In this document: positions 52,685 to 62,713 of the stretch, piece by piece | Layout: the number at the start of each line of letters is the position of its first letter | Numbering within the stretch: position 1 is the stretch's first letter | From: Lachnospiraceae bacterium | Lineage (GTDB): Bacteria; Bacillota; Clostridia; Lachnospirales; Lachnospiraceae | DNA length: 64,000 bases | Assembly (NCBI GenBank): GCA_029054245.1 | Contig: JAIDFQ010000042.1 | Location: 297,194 to 361,193, forward strand | Reading direction: 5' to 3' | The notes under the pieces: model-generated | What the model was told of the DNA's origin: nothing | The model's database searches: none | What the model saw: only the letters and a program-made list of their open reading frames with translations | Position numbers and translations under genes: made by a program

Positions 52685-54688
52685 ATGGCACATTATTTGG
52701 AAGTAGAAGATTTACACGTATCTTTTTATAGTGGTGACACCGTTTCTTATGCTGTTGACGGAGTGTCTTATTATGTGGATCCGGGAGAAATTGTATGCTT
52801 TGTTGGAGAGAGTGGGTCAGGAAAGTCCGTAACCCAGCTTGCGGCGCTGCAATTATTACCGATACCGCCTGCAAAAATTGAAAAGGGAAGTGTTCGGCTG
52901 GGCGGAAAAGAATTGTTACAGTATAGGTCTGACAGTGTAGAAATGCGCGCAATTCGCGGCGGTGAAATCGGAATGATTTTTCAAGAGCCAATGACCTCTT
53001 TAAATCCAGTGAAAACAATTGGCAAACAGTTGATGGAGTCTATTATATTGCACATGAAATGCAGTACAGATACAGCGAGGAAACGATCCATAGAACTGTT
53101 AAGGCAGGTCGGTATTTCTGACCCAGAAAAGCGATTAAAGGAATTTCCCCATCAGTTCTCCGGCGGCATGCGGCAAAGAATCATGATTGCGATTGCAATG
53201 GCGTCTGCCCCTAAAATCATCATTGCAGATGAGCCGACAACAGCGCTGGATGTTACCACACAGGCTCAGATACTGGATTTACTTACGTCAATTGCTAGGA
53301 AAAATAACACAGCACTGATTCTAATTACCCACAATCTGGGCATTGTTGCACGTTATGCAGAGCGTATTTACGTAATGTATGCAGGAAATGTGATTGAATC
53401 AGGGTTAAGCAGAGATATTTTCAGGAATCCGGTTCATCCCTACACAAAAGGATTACTGCAGGCCGTTCCCAGACTGGATGATAATCATACAAAGCTTGTT
53501 CCGATTGATGGAACGCCGCCATCTCCGGGAAAACGGCTTCCGGGATGTCAGTTTGCTAATAGGTGTCCTTATGCGACGGAGGAATGTGAGAAACCACAGG
53601 GGCTGAAGCTTATAGAAAAGGAGCATTTCTGTTCGTGCCAGCAGGCGCCTAGGGCGGTTTCCTGTGCACCAGAGAAAAATACTTCTGACGGAGTTTATGA
53701 AAAGGAATATGAGTTTGAGGAAAAGGTACTGGAGGTAAGTGATTTAAAGGTAGTCTATCCAGTAAAGAAAGGTCTGCTAAACCGTACCGTGGGGAAAACA
53801 ATCATTCTGGATGGGATTTCCTTTGATATCCATAAGGGAGAAACCTTGGGGCTGGTAGGAGAGTCTGGATGCGGAAAAACTACTGTGGCAAGAGGAATTC
53901 TGAAATTAATTGAAGGAACTCATGGGAGTGTGAGAATGAATGGGGAAGAAATTTTACCCATGAAAGAGAGAGAGTTTAGACCCAGAAGAAAAAATATCCA
54001 GATGATTTTTCAGGATCCGTTTAGTTCTCTTGATCCACGGAAAACAGTTGGAGAGCTGGTTGGAGAACCACTTTTGATTCATCATCTTGTAGCGGATAAG
54101 GACGAATACGACAGGCGGGTAGATAGACTGTTTTCTCTGGTTGGTCTGGATCCTTCCCTGAAGAACAGAGTGGCACATGAGTTTTCAGGCGGGCAAAGGC
54201 AGCGTGTGGGCATAGCAAGAGCCCTGGCAGCAGATCCGGATATTATAATATGTGATGAACCTATATCTGCCTTGGACGTATCTATTCAGGCTCAGATTAT
54301 TATTCTGTTGGAGGATTTACAGAAGAAACTTCAGTTGACGTATCTTTTTATTGCACATGATCTGGCAGTGGTGAAACATATCAGCCATCGTGTTGCAGTC
54401 ATGTATCTTGGCAATATTGTTGAAATTGCCGACAGCGAAGAACTATACAGAAATGCAAAGCATCCTTATACAAAAGCGTTATTAAATGCGGTTCCTATTC
54501 CGGACCCGGTTGTGGAACAAGCGAGAGACAGGAAAATTCTGAGGGGAGAAGTCCCCAGTGTAATCAACAGACCAATTGGCTGTCCTTTTTATGACAGATG
54601 CGAATTTGCAACTGAAAAATGTAAGAATCAGAAACCTGAACTGAAATGGGATGAAAATGGTTCCGGCGTTGCGTGCTTTTTGTATTAA
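52685..54688 (+). CDS. Fused double ATPase of the Opp/Dpp importer (DppD-DppF)
   Basis: One 667-residue chain carries both ATPase domains usually encoded as separate DppD and DppF proteins. Walker A GESGSGKS is at 41-48 and GESGCGKTT at 392-400. Signatures are FSGGMRQR and FSGGQRQR, each followed by a DEP-type Walker B. Each half ends with the oligopeptide ATPase C-terminal Cys motif (GCQFANRCPYATEEC and GCPFYDRCEFATEKC). All key residues are present in both halves. Fused forms like E. coli GsiA are known. It makes this importer self-sufficient, unlike the two CUT1 systems in the window. Confidence 0.95.
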   Translation: MAHYLEVEDLHVSFYSGDTVSYAVDGVSYYVDPGEIVCFVGESGSGKSVTQLAALQLLPIPPAKIEKGSVRLGGKELLQYRSDSVEMRAIRGGEIGMIFQEPMTSLNPVKTIGKQLMESIILHMKCSTDTARKRSIELLRQVGISDPEKRLKEFPHQFSGGMRQRIMIAIAMASAPKIIIADEPTTALDVTTQAQILDLLTSIARKNNTALILITHNLGIVARYAERIYVMYAGNVIESGLSRDIFRNPVHPYTKGLLQAVPRLDDNHTKLVPIDGTPPSPGKRLPGCQFANRCPYATEECEKPQGLKLIEKEHFCSCQQAPRAVSCAPEKNTSDGVYEKEYEFEEKVLEVSDLKVVYPVKKGLLNRTVGKTIILDGISFDIHKGETLGLVGESGCGKTTVARGILKLIEGTHGSVRMNGEEILPMKEREFRPRRKNIQMIFQDPFSSLDPRKTVGELVGEPLLIHHLVADKDEYDRRVDRLFSLVGLDPSLKNRVAHEFSGGQRQRVGIARALAADPDIIICDEPISALDVSIQAQIIILLEDLQKKLQLTYLFIAHDLAVVKHISHRVAVMYLGNIVEIADSEELYRNAKHPYTKALLNAVPIPDPVVEQARDRKILRGEVPSVINRPIGCPFYDRCEFATEKCKNQKPELKWDENGSGVACFLY

Positions 54689-54712
54689 ATATAAGGTAAG
54701 AAGGTGAGATGT

Positions 54713-56011
54713 ATGATTACAATTGCTGGTTTTATAATGCTGCTGATGATAGTTGTCCTTCTTTTAACGGGAAAAGTTTCCCTGCCGCCGATTTTCATTA
54801 TTGTTCCAGTTGGTGTATGCCTGTTTTTAGGATTTTCTTTCAGGGACATCAGTAGTTTTATTGGTACCGGTTTGCAAAGCGTGTTGAATACGGTTGTGCT
54901 CTTTACCTTTGCTATGATTTATTTCAGTATATTAAATGATGTCGGAATGTTTGATTTCATATTCAGTAAAATAATGAGATTTCTTGGCAATAAGGTAGAA
55001 TTGGTAATGTGGATTACTTGTCTGATTGCAACCATATCGCATTTAGATGGGTCAGGCGCAATCACGATGCTGGTTACAATTCCGATGATGCTTCCAGTAT
55101 ATAAAAAAATGAAAATCCGTCCGGAGGCGCTCCTTCTTCTGGCATCTGTCTGTTCGGGAGCCATGAATATGACGCCCTGGTGCTCCTCTGTGCTGCGTCT
55201 GACCTCGGCAACAGGGGTTGAACCCTTGGATTTATGGAGATATGTCCTGCCACTGCAGATGATCTGTTTGGTTTTGAGTTATCTCGCCGTCATACCTCTG
55301 GCGCGTTTGGAACGCCGCCATGGAGCCGGGATGACGAATGAAGAGTTCGAGATTTTAAAGCAAAATTTGAATAAACCGGTTAAACTGAAAGTATCTAAAA
55401 AAATTATCTATTTTGATATGATACTGACAATTCTGCTAATCGCGGTGATGCTGACAGGATTTCTGAATGTAAATCTTGCATTTATGCTTGCGCTTGCAAT
55501 TGCTATTGTCGTGAATTTCCCAGACCCCGGGGAACAGACAAAAAAAATAAAGGAATTTGGCGGGATTGTATTAAATATGATCATGATTATCCTTGCAATC
55601 GGGGTTTTAATTGGAGTTTTGACAGACAGCGGTATGCTTGGCAGTATGGTGGATACCCTGATAGCTGTTATTCCGGAGGAATTGGGAGAACACCTGACAG
55701 GGATTGTAAGTACAGTAAGTGTTCCCTTATCCATCCTTTTAGGATCTGACACAGTGTATATGGCTGTTGCGCCGCTTCTATCCAATGTTGTGACTTTGTT
55801 TGGAGCCAGTGTCATGCAGCTGGATGCGGCTCTTTTGGTGGGAGCCTGCCTGTCTGCAAATTTATGTCTGGTAGGTCCGACGCCTTATCTGGCATTGGGA
55901 CTGGCAAATGTGGAAATGTCCTCCAATCTGAAATATTGTTTCCCCTGGGTGCTGGGTATCAGCCTGATTAGTACCATCTGTGCAGGGGTTTTGGGAATCA
56001 TTCCGTTTTAG
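54713..56011 (+). CDS. CitMHS/ion-transporter superfamily membrane protein
   Basis: The 432-residue protein has about 11-12 hydrophobic segments and resembles the citrate-divalent-cation:H+ symporter (CitMHS) group of the ion-transporter superfamily. Features include SHLDGSGAITMLVTIPMM in the first half and GSDTVYMAVAPLL plus VGPTPYLALGLANVE in the second, related re-entrant repeats. It may take up an organic acid or release an acid freed by the esterases; the substrate is not evident. The ATG at 54713 follows AAGGTG; a GTG at 54704 is also in frame. Confidence 0.8.
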   Translation: MITIAGFIMLLMIVVLLLTGKVSLPPIFIIVPVGVCLFLGFSFRDISSFIGTGLQSVLNTVVLFTFAMIYFSILNDVGMFDFIFSKIMRFLGNKVELVMWITCLIATISHLDGSGAITMLVTIPMMLPVYKKMKIRPEALLLLASVCSGAMNMTPWCSSVLRLTSATGVEPLDLWRYVLPLQMICLVLSYLAVIPLARLERRHGAGMTNEEFEILKQNLNKPVKLKVSKKIIYFDMILTILLIAVMLTGFLNVNLAFMLALAIAIVVNFPDPGEQTKKIKEFGGIVLNMIMIILAIGVLIGVLTDSGMLGSMVDTLIAVIPEELGEHLTGIVSTVSVPLSILLGSDTVYMAVAPLLSNVVTLFGASVMQLDAALLVGACLSANLCLVGPTPYLALGLANVEMSSNLKYCFPWVLGISLISTICAGVLGIIPF

Positions 56012-56040
56012 GATAGATTACATATTTTTGATTAAATTGG

Positions 56041-57603
56041 ATGATGGATCAGAGAAAGGAGTTGGCTGTTTTGAAATTAGCATCTTTATTCAAAAATCAT
56101 ATGATTGTGCAGAGAAATCGGGAAATTCCGGTCTGGGGAGAAGGAACCGATGGAGAAGAGATCGTTGTGAGGTTTGCTGGCAGGGAAGTAAAAACCACTG
56201 TTTCCAATGGCAGATGGGAGGTAAGGCTTTCTGCTATGGAAGCGGGAGTTTATGAGGAACTGAATGTGACAAACGGCGCTCAGACAATTATTTTGACCGA
56301 TATCGCAGTTGGAGAAGTGTGGATTGCCGGTGGTCAGTCCAATATGGAGTTTTTGTATAAATATGATGCGGAAAGGATTCCGGATGACCTGATAGTGGAA
56401 GATTCCCTGCTGCGTTTTTATGATGTTCCCAAAGTGTCCTATGAAGGGCAATTTGAAATAGGACACTATGAAGACTATGGAATCTGGAGAACTTGGCGGG
56501 GAGGGGACGCAAAATGGTTTTCTGCTGTAGGAGCATACTTTGGGCACAAGCTGCGCAGTGAATTGAAGATTCCCATCGGTATTATCGGGTGTAATTGGGG
56601 AGGCTGCAATGCTATTACCTGGACCAGTCCGGAGCGAATTGCGGAGCATTCTGAACTGAAAGAGATTGTGAAACAGTATTCTGAATATGTAAGTACACTG
56701 GATAGACTTCAGTATGAGAGGGCAACGGATTATATATCCTCCCGTGATCCGAAACCGGAACGTGATTTTGTGGATCATGCGCTGATGGGAAAGAGTGTAA
56801 GGGAATTCAGGGAAAGATTGATGGCTGAGAAACCAGAGTGGGAAAGAGAATATGAAGCGCTGAACATGGAGATTGGACCGAGAAGTTTCCGAAGACCTTC
56901 GGGACTATATGAATACATGCTTAAAAAAGTTCTTCCAGTTGAGATAAGAGGAACCATCTGGTATCAGGGGGAGGAAGATGAGAGAGAACGAGCAGGATTT
57001 TATGATATATCTTTGAGAGCAGTTATTGATACTTTTCGTGACCGCTGGCCGGATATGCCTTTTCTTGCAGTACAGCTTCCGCCATTTGAAGGTGAGTATA
57101 TTTATATTTCTCAGAAATATCCGGTGATTCGAAGGCAGATTGAAAAGGTTGCAGAAACGGTTCCGAGAACTTGGTGCTGCTGTACGACGGACTGTGGAGA
57201 CCGCAATAATATTCATCCCCGGAATAAGCGCAAGGTAGGATTACGTCTGGCGCTATTGGCATTAAAACATATATACAAAAAAGAAATAGATGCAGATAGT
57301 CCGAAGTTTTTGGAGCTTGTCAGAGGAAAGGGAGAAATTACCCTGAAATTTGCGTATGCAGAGAGCGGGTTATTCTGTCCTGATGCAGAAATCAGGGCGC
57401 TTGAGGTAATTGCAGACGGTTGTAAAATTTTGCCGGATATCTCTTTTATCCGGGACACGATAGTACTGGAGGATGAGATTTTTTTTGCTGCAAAAGAAAT
57501 TATAATCCGCTATGGAATGGAAAACTATAGCAAACCTAATATATATGCACACAATGGACTGCCATTATTTCCCTTTGAAGCAGCGGCAGCAGGGTATATT
57601 TGA
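56041..57603 (+). CDS. Sialate O-acetylesterase-type SGNH esterase
   Basis: The 520-residue protein begins with a beta-sandwich domain (LFKNHMIVQRNREIPVWGEG, the usual start of this family) followed by an SGNH hydrolase with nucleophile S100 in GGQSNME. IGCNWGGCNAITWTS, GTIWYQGEEDE and the late histidine in CGDRNNIHPRNK follow. Such enzymes remove O-acetyl groups from sialic acid or from plant glycans such as xylan. No signal peptide is seen, so the site of action is probably cytoplasmic. The ATG at 56041 has no clear ribosome site; a TTG at 56071, 11 bases after AAAGGAG, is an alternative start. Confidence 0.9.
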   Translation: MMDQRKELAVLKLASLFKNHMIVQRNREIPVWGEGTDGEEIVVRFAGREVKTTVSNGRWEVRLSAMEAGVYEELNVTNGAQTIILTDIAVGEVWIAGGQSNMEFLYKYDAERIPDDLIVEDSLLRFYDVPKVSYEGQFEIGHYEDYGIWRTWRGGDAKWFSAVGAYFGHKLRSELKIPIGIIGCNWGGCNAITWTSPERIAEHSELKEIVKQYSEYVSTLDRLQYERATDYISSRDPKPERDFVDHALMGKSVREFRERLMAEKPEWEREYEALNMEIGPRSFRRPSGLYEYMLKKVLPVEIRGTIWYQGEEDERERAGFYDISLRAVIDTFRDRWPDMPFLAVQLPPFEGEYIYISQKYPVIRRQIEKVAETVPRTWCCCTTDCGDRNNIHPRNKRKVGLRLALLALKHIYKKEIDADSPKFLELVRGKGEITLKFAYAESGLFCPDAEIRALEVIADGCKILPDISFIRDTIVLEDEIFFAAKEIIIRYGMENYSKPNIYAHNGLPLFPFEAAAAGYI

Positions 57604-57617
57604 GAGGAGAAGGAAAA

Positions 57618-58475
57618 ATGGAAAGAGAACGGGCTTTGTCTGATTTTCTGATGTTTCCGGATGGGAAGAAGAAGGCATTTACCATGAGTTATGATGATGG
57701 CACGATTCATGACAGGAAATTGGTAGAGCTTATGAATCGAAATGGAATTCGAGGAACCTTCAACCTGAATGCAGGTTTTTTGGGACTGGTCAGGCAGGTC
57801 CAAATGGACGATGTGAAGATAGATACCTCTGTGATTTGGGGCAGGGAGGTGAGAAATCTCTATCAAAACCATGAAGTTGCCGGACATGGTCTGTATCATG
57901 GAAATCCGGCATGTATTGGCAGCAGTACCATGCTTTATGAAACTGTGGAAGACAAACGGCGGCTGGAGACCCTGACTGGAGAATTAGTGAGAGGTTATGC
58001 TTATCCATTTGGAGAGAGTAGTGAAACGACAAAGGAAATTTTGAAGCTAGCAGGATATCATTATGCCAGAAGTGTGGAAACTACAGGGAAATTTGACCTT
58101 CCAAAGGATTTCTTGGAGTGGAGGGGAACCTGCCATCATGATGACTTTGAACTGATGAATCTGGCAAAAACGTTTATTGAGGATTCCGGATTTCGGGCAA
58201 AGGTTTTTTTACTGTGGGGTCATTCCTATGAGTTTGAACAGAAAAACACGTGGCACAAGATAGAGGAATTTTTAAGTTATATGGGGCAGCATGGGGAAGA
58301 AATCTGGTTTGCTACAAATATAGAAATTTGTGATTATGTGTCGGCTTATTATTCCTTGGAATATTCGGCAGACGGCTCTATGATTTATAATCCATCTGCA
58401 ACAGATGTGTGGATTTGGCGGACTGGGAAGGCGGAACACATTGGGGCAGGGCAGGTCTGGAGAGAAAGAAAGTAA
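57618..58475 (+). CDS. Polysaccharide deacetylase-like (CE4) protein
   Basis: The 285-residue protein has the NodB-type first motif MSYDDGT with D26-D27 and the His motif HEVAGHGLYHGN, placing it in the polysaccharide deacetylase superfamily. It is cytoplasmic by prediction. Later motifs (YAYPFGESS and LLWGHSYEF) fit the group. The ATG at 57618 is chosen because GAGGAGAAGG directly precedes it. It is the last gene of the LacI-linked operon, 14 bases after the esterase. Confidence 0.88.
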   Translation: MERERALSDFLMFPDGKKKAFTMSYDDGTIHDRKLVELMNRNGIRGTFNLNAGFLGLVRQVQMDDVKIDTSVIWGREVRNLYQNHEVAGHGLYHGNPACIGSSTMLYETVEDKRRLETLTGELVRGYAYPFGESSETTKEILKLAGYHYARSVETTGKFDLPKDFLEWRGTCHHDDFELMNLAKTFIEDSGFRAKVFLLWGHSYEFEQKNTWHKIEEFLSYMGQHGEEIWFATNIEICDYVSAYYSLEYSADGSMIYNPSATDVWIWRTGKAEHIGAGQVWRERK

Positions 58476-58529
58476 AACGTATTTGAACGGAGTATGATGT
58501 GCCGCCACTTTTAGAAAAGAAGCCAACAA

Positions 58530-58558
58530 TTGCAAACCATTGCGTTTTATCATATAAT
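58530..58558 (+). promoter_or_regulatory. Promoter of the aconitase-family gene
   Basis: TTGCAA (58530-58535) and TATAAT (58553-58558) are 17 bases apart, with a perfect -10 box, 61 bases before the start codon. Confidence 0.8.
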
Positions 58559-58619
58559 AGACCACGAAAGCATGAAACAGGCATAATAGCATACGAAATC
58601 AAACGAGGAGGAAAATTAT

Positions 58620-60908
58620 ATGATATCAGTATTTGAAGGCGGCGCCTATCTGGTGAACGGTACTGAAGTGATTCCCGACAGTGCGCAGGCTTTATCTGAA
58701 GTGAAAGTAAGGACAGGCAGGGAGACCACCAAGGAAGCATCCAGACAGGAGACGATTGCTTACCGCATTTTAAAAGATCATAATACATCAGACAACATGG
58801 ACAAGCTTAAGATTAAATTTGACAAGCTGACTTCCCATGATATTACTTTTGTAGGAATTATCCAGACAGCCAGGGCATCAGGGCTTGAAAAGTTCCCCGT
58901 TCCCTATGTGCTTACCAACTGTCACAATTCCCTGTGTGCAGTGGGGGGAACCATCAATGAAGATGATCACATGTTTGGTCTAACCTGTGCCAAGAAATAC
59001 GGTGGTGTCTATGTACCCCCTCATCAGGCAGTCATCCATCAGTTTGCAAGAGAAATGCTTGCTGGCGGCGGCAAGATGATCTTAGGTTCCGATTCCCACA
59101 CCCGGTATGGTGCGCTTGGTACTATGGCGATGGGAGAAGGCGGTCCTGAGCTGGTAAAGCAGCTCCTGAATCAGACCTATGATATCAATATGCCTGGTGT
59201 AGTCGGTGTTTATCTGACAGGCGAACCCGTCAAAGGCGTAGGACCTCAGGACGTTGCCCTTGCCATTATCGGCGAAGTATTTGCAAGCGGTTATGTGAAG
59301 AATAAAGTAATGGAGTTTGTGGGTCCGGGCGTGGCGTCTTTAAGCGCTGATTTCAGGATTGGGATCGATGTAATGACTACAGAGACTACCTGCCTGTCTT
59401 CCATCTGGCAGACCGATGATACCATTAAAGAATTTTATGAGATTCATGGAAGACGTGAAGAATATAAGGAATTAAATCCGGGTGAAGTTACCTATTATGA
59501 CGGTATGATCACCATAGATCTTGGCACTATAAAGCCTATGATCGCCATGCCTTTCCATCCAAGCAATACTTATACGATTGAAGAGCTGAACGCAAATCTT
59601 ATGGATATTTTAGACGATGTGGAGAAAAAGGCGGCGGTTTCCTTAGACGGTGCAGTTGAGTTCACTTTAAAGAATAAAGTACGTGATGGTAAGTTATTCG
59701 TTGACCAGGGTATCATCGCAGGCTGCGCAGGCGGCGGTTTTGAAAATATCTGTGCGGCAGCGGATATCATGAGGGGAAGCTATATCGGTTCCGATGGATT
59801 TACTTTAAGCGTATATCCTGCGTCCATGCCGGTGTACATGGAATTAATCAAGAATGGCTGTGCGGCAGCGTTGCTTGAGACAGGAGCAGTGATGAAGACG
59901 GCATTCTGTGGTCCCTGCTTTGGTGCAGGAGACACCCCGGCAAACAATGCCTTCAGCATCCGCCACTCCACCAGAAACTTCCCCAACAGAGAAGGATCCA
60001 AACTGCAGAACGGTCAGATTTCATCTGTGGCGCTGATGGATGCCCGTTCCATTGCAGCGACAGCGGCGAACAAAGGCGTGCTCACGGCAGCCACAGACTT
60101 TGATGGACCGATTCAGAAATACCAATATCACTTTGATGCTAATATTTACGCAAACAGAGTATTTGATTCTAAGGGCGAGGCAGATCCTTCCGTGGAGATC
60201 CAGTTTGGTCCCAACATTAAGGACTGGCCGGCAATGACAGAGCTTCCCGACAATTTGGTTCTGCGCGTGGTATCCGAGATTCATGATCCGGTGACCACAA
60301 CGGATGAACTGATTCCTTCCGGAGAAACTTCCTCCTACCGTTCCAATCCGCTGGGACTTGCAGAATTTACTTTATCCAGAAAAGACCCTGCTTACGTGGG
60401 ACTTGCCAAGGATATCCAGCTTGCCCAGAAGGCTGTGATGGAAGACAAATGCCCCGTAGAGGCAAAACCGGAATTGAAGCCGGTGATGGATGTAATCAAG
60501 AGGGATTACCCTCAGGTAGACAAAGGAAACATAGGCTTTGGCTCTACCATCTTTGCAGTAAAGCCCGGCGACGGCTCTGCCAGAGAACAGGCAGCATCCT
60601 GTCAGAAGGTGCTTGGAGGATGGGCGAACATTGCCAATGAATATGCAACCAAGAGATACCGTTCCAATCTGATCAACTGGGGCATGCTTCCCTTCTTGAT
60701 TCCAGAAGGAGAGCTTCCTTTTAAGAACAAAGATTACCTGTTCTTCCCGGACATCCGCATGGCAGTGGAGGAAAAGGCAGACGAGATCAAGGCATATAAG
60801 GTAGGAGAGGAAGGACTTACGCAGTTCACCGTAAAACTTGGCGAGCTGACAGACGAAGAACGCCAGATTATCCTGAAAGGATGCCTGATCAATTACAATA
60901 GAGTATGA
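58620..60908 (+). CDS. Aconitase-family hydratase (YbhJ-like)
   Basis: The 762-residue protein has the aconitase fold. It has [19 protein letters not shown] near 160-178, cluster cysteine candidates in TNCHNS and [21 protein letters not shown], and a C-terminal swivel domain with [16 protein letters not shown]. It resembles the YbhJ-type putative hydratases rather than AcnA/AcnB or LeuC. It would carry a 4Fe-4S cluster and act on a hydroxyacid; the substrate is unknown. It has its own promoter and a GAGGAGG site, and no TCA-cycle partner is adjacent. Confidence 0.88.
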   Translation: MISVFEGGAYLVNGTEVIPDSAQALSEVKVRTGRETTKEASRQETIAYRILKDHNTSDNMDKLKIKFDKLTSHDITFVGIIQTARASGLEKFPVPYVLTNCHNSLCAVGGTINEDDHMFGLTCAKKYGGVYVPPHQAVIHQFAREMLAGGGKMILGSDSHTRYGALGTMAMGEGGPELVKQLLNQTYDINMPGVVGVYLTGEPVKGVGPQDVALAIIGEVFASGYVKNKVMEFVGPGVASLSADFRIGIDVMTTETTCLSSIWQTDDTIKEFYEIHGRREEYKELNPGEVTYYDGMITIDLGTIKPMIAMPFHPSNTYTIEELNANLMDILDDVEKKAAVSLDGAVEFTLKNKVRDGKLFVDQGIIAGCAGGGFENICAAADIMRGSYIGSDGFTLSVYPASMPVYMELIKNGCAAALLETGAVMKTAFCGPCFGAGDTPANNAFSIRHSTRNFPNREGSKLQNGQISSVALMDARSIAATAANKGVLTAATDFDGPIQKYQYHFDANIYANRVFDSKGEADPSVEIQFGPNIKDWPAMTELPDNLVLRVVSEIHDPVTTTDELIPSGETSSYRSNPLGLAEFTLSRKDPAYVGLAKDIQLAQKAVMEDKCPVEAKPELKPVMDVIKRDYPQVDKGNIGFGSTIFAVKPGDGSAREQAASCQKVLGGWANIANEYATKRYRSNLINWGMLPFLIPEGELPFKNKDYLFFPDIRMAVEEKADEIKAYKVGEEGLTQFTVKLGELTDEERQIILKGCLINYNRV

Positions 60909-60919
60909 TTCTTTAGATG

Positions 60920-60959
60920 AATAAGTCCGCTGATGACAAAAAGTCACAGCGGGCTTATT
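60920..60959. terminator. Bidirectional terminator between convergent genes
   Basis: AATAAGTCCGCTG-TGAC (60920-60937) pairs with GTCA-AGCGGGCTTATT (60943-60959) around AAAAA. T-rich DNA on the plus side and the A-rich opposite flank let it serve both genes. Confidence 0.85.
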
Positions 60960-60974
60960 TATGCCATAACATAA

Positions 60975-61802
60975 TTACACTGCATTTAATTTATCCATTA
61001 CTCCTGCAATAAAAACACCTGCCGCAAGGAAAAATACATTAATAAGCCCGCTCCGGCAGAAAAGTGAAAGTCCCTCAAAGGGCACGATCATTACCGTAGC
61101 AGCAATAATAATCCCTATAATTCCATGAAATGCTTCCGAATAATGCGCATCAAACAAAGTATTTACAGCCTTAGAGAGACAGACGATCGTAATGACACCC
61201 CCGATTCCCCCAGGAACCAAGACTTCCGGCGCCATGTGCCCGATCCCATCCACAAAAGGAGCATAAAGCCCCAGAGGCATTAACAGCGTAGAAAAACTCA
61301 TCCCTGGCGCAATGATACTGAGTGCCAGACAAAAACCACAGAATACATACCAAACAAATCCCGGCACGATTGCCACAGATGCCATGCGCAGTCCAATCAG
61401 CAATACAAAGACGAAAAACATAGCCGAAAACATAGAAACAAAAGACCTGCCCGACCTTCCATGCAGTCCCGCCTCCTTCCAAAGAGAAGGCATCATGCCG
61501 GCAATCAGACCCACAAAAAGACATACTGAAGGATCCGGGTACTTCTCCAGCACAAAAGCGAGCAGATTTGCAACACCCATGAATCCAATCACATACCCCA
61601 TAATATAAGGCAGAAGCCTGGGAACATGACTCTTAAAACAATGAACCGGATTTGCCAAAAACTCCATAAGCGGCTTATATACCCCAAACAAAACACTCAA
61701 CACTCCGCCGCTGATTCCCGGCAGCACAGCCCCCAACCCAATCAAAGCGCCCTGAAAAACATGCACCAAAATCCGTACAAAAGAACCTGAAACAAGCCTC
61801 AT
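60975..61802 (-). CDS. DUF368 (PopT-type) membrane protein
   Basis: The 275-residue protein has about eight hydrophobic segments and the DUF368 signature GALIGLGAVLPGISGGVLSVLFGVYK, with a second half-repeat ALSIIAPGMSFSTLLMPLGLYAPF. DUF368 proteins have been shown to recycle undecaprenyl phosphate across the membrane (PopT); applied here by homology. The ATG at 61802 follows AAGGA at a good distance; a TTG three codons earlier would have none. The gene is convergent with the hydratase. Confidence 0.92.
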   Translation of the reverse strand: MRLVSGSFVRILVHVFQGALIGLGAVLPGISGGVLSVLFGVYKPLMEFLANPVHCFKSHVPRLLPYIMGYVIGFMGVANLLAFVLEKYPDPSVCLFVGLIAGMMPSLWKEAGLHGRSGRSFVSMFSAMFFVFVLLIGLRMASVAIVPGFVWYVFCGFCLALSIIAPGMSFSTLLMPLGLYAPFVDGIGHMAPEVLVPGGIGGVITIVCLSKAVNTLFDAHYSEAFHGIIGIIIAATVMIVPFEGLSLFCRSGLINVFFLAAGVFIAGVMDKLNAV

Positions 61803-62034
61803 CTCAATCAATCCTTCATTCTCGCTCTATATCTAAACATATGACACATTCCCCCCATTTATATTACCAATTTTATATAACCACACGACACACATTCCCC
61901 ATTAGTAAAAAAGCGTAGAGGCATAGTACAAAGGGAGGTGCAGGATAAGAGCAGCAGGGCGGGACGCGGCAGGACAGGGGATTTTGCTCATGTGAGATAA
62001 AGAAGTAAAAGAAGTGTAGAAAATTTTGCCGTTC

Positions 62035-62059
62035 CCTGTCCGGCTGACTGCCGGACGGG
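62035..62059 (-). terminator. Hairpin after the recombinase remnant
   Basis: CCTGTCCGGC (62035-62044) and GCCGGACGGG (62050-62059) pair with one wobble, just beyond the stop codon of the minus-strand recombinase remnant. Confidence 0.55.
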
Positions 62060-62066
62060 TCGGGCT

Positions 62067-62713
62067 TTAGTCGGGCAATTCTACCTTGCCGACAAAAGAG
62101 TAATAGATTTCGATTTCCTGTCTGCGGAGCTTCCCCCGGCGTTTCCCGTCAAGGGCTTCCGATTCGTGGATTACGATTTTCTCCACAAACTCCCGTAACA
62201 GGGTAGGGGTGAGTTCCTCAAAGCTGGTGTACTTGCGTACCACTTTCATAAACTTTTCAGCGTTCGCCGTGGCTTCCAGTGTCCTTAAAAGCTCGCCCTG
62301 CAGAACAGCGGCACGTTCTTTCAGTTCCTTTTGCTCGGCTTCGTAGTCTGCCGAAAGCTCCGTGAAACGCTCGTCCGATATACGCCCGGTCACGCTGTCC
62401 TCATACAGACGCTTGAAGATAGCGGAGAGTTCCGCAATCCGCACAAAAGAGTATGCCGGAGAACAAGCCCACTTCATCATAGCGGTTCGGGCGTTTGCGC
62501 TGCTTGCGCAGCTCCTGCACACGCTCCCATGTGTCCTTGTCGATTATCTGCTCGTGGTGGTTCTCAAAGATTGCCTGTTTGTCCTCGCTGTTGTAGATAA
62601 TCTTGCTGCACTTGTAGGATTGGGTGGTGGTCTTGAAGTTCTCAAGGCAGCCCGTGTATTCCCGGTTTTCAAGGATATGTACCACGGTGTTCGCCGCCCA
62701 CTTGCACTCATGA
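62067..62713 (-). pseudogene. Large serine recombinase remnant (conjugative transposon type)
   Basis: Read on the minus strand, the DNA encodes CKWAANTVVHILENREYTG, then IDKDTWERVQELRKQRKRPNR and the zinc-ribbon start LFSGILFCADCG, all typical of TnpX/TndX-type large serine recombinases. After about 62470 the frame changes and continues as RIAELSAIFKRLYEDSVTG to the natural C-terminus (YSFVGKVELPD, stop at 62067). The second half of the zinc ribbon and the start of the coiled coil are missing. The catalytic N-terminus is lost where the IS element begins. This marks the former edge of an integrative conjugative element. Confidence 0.88.
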
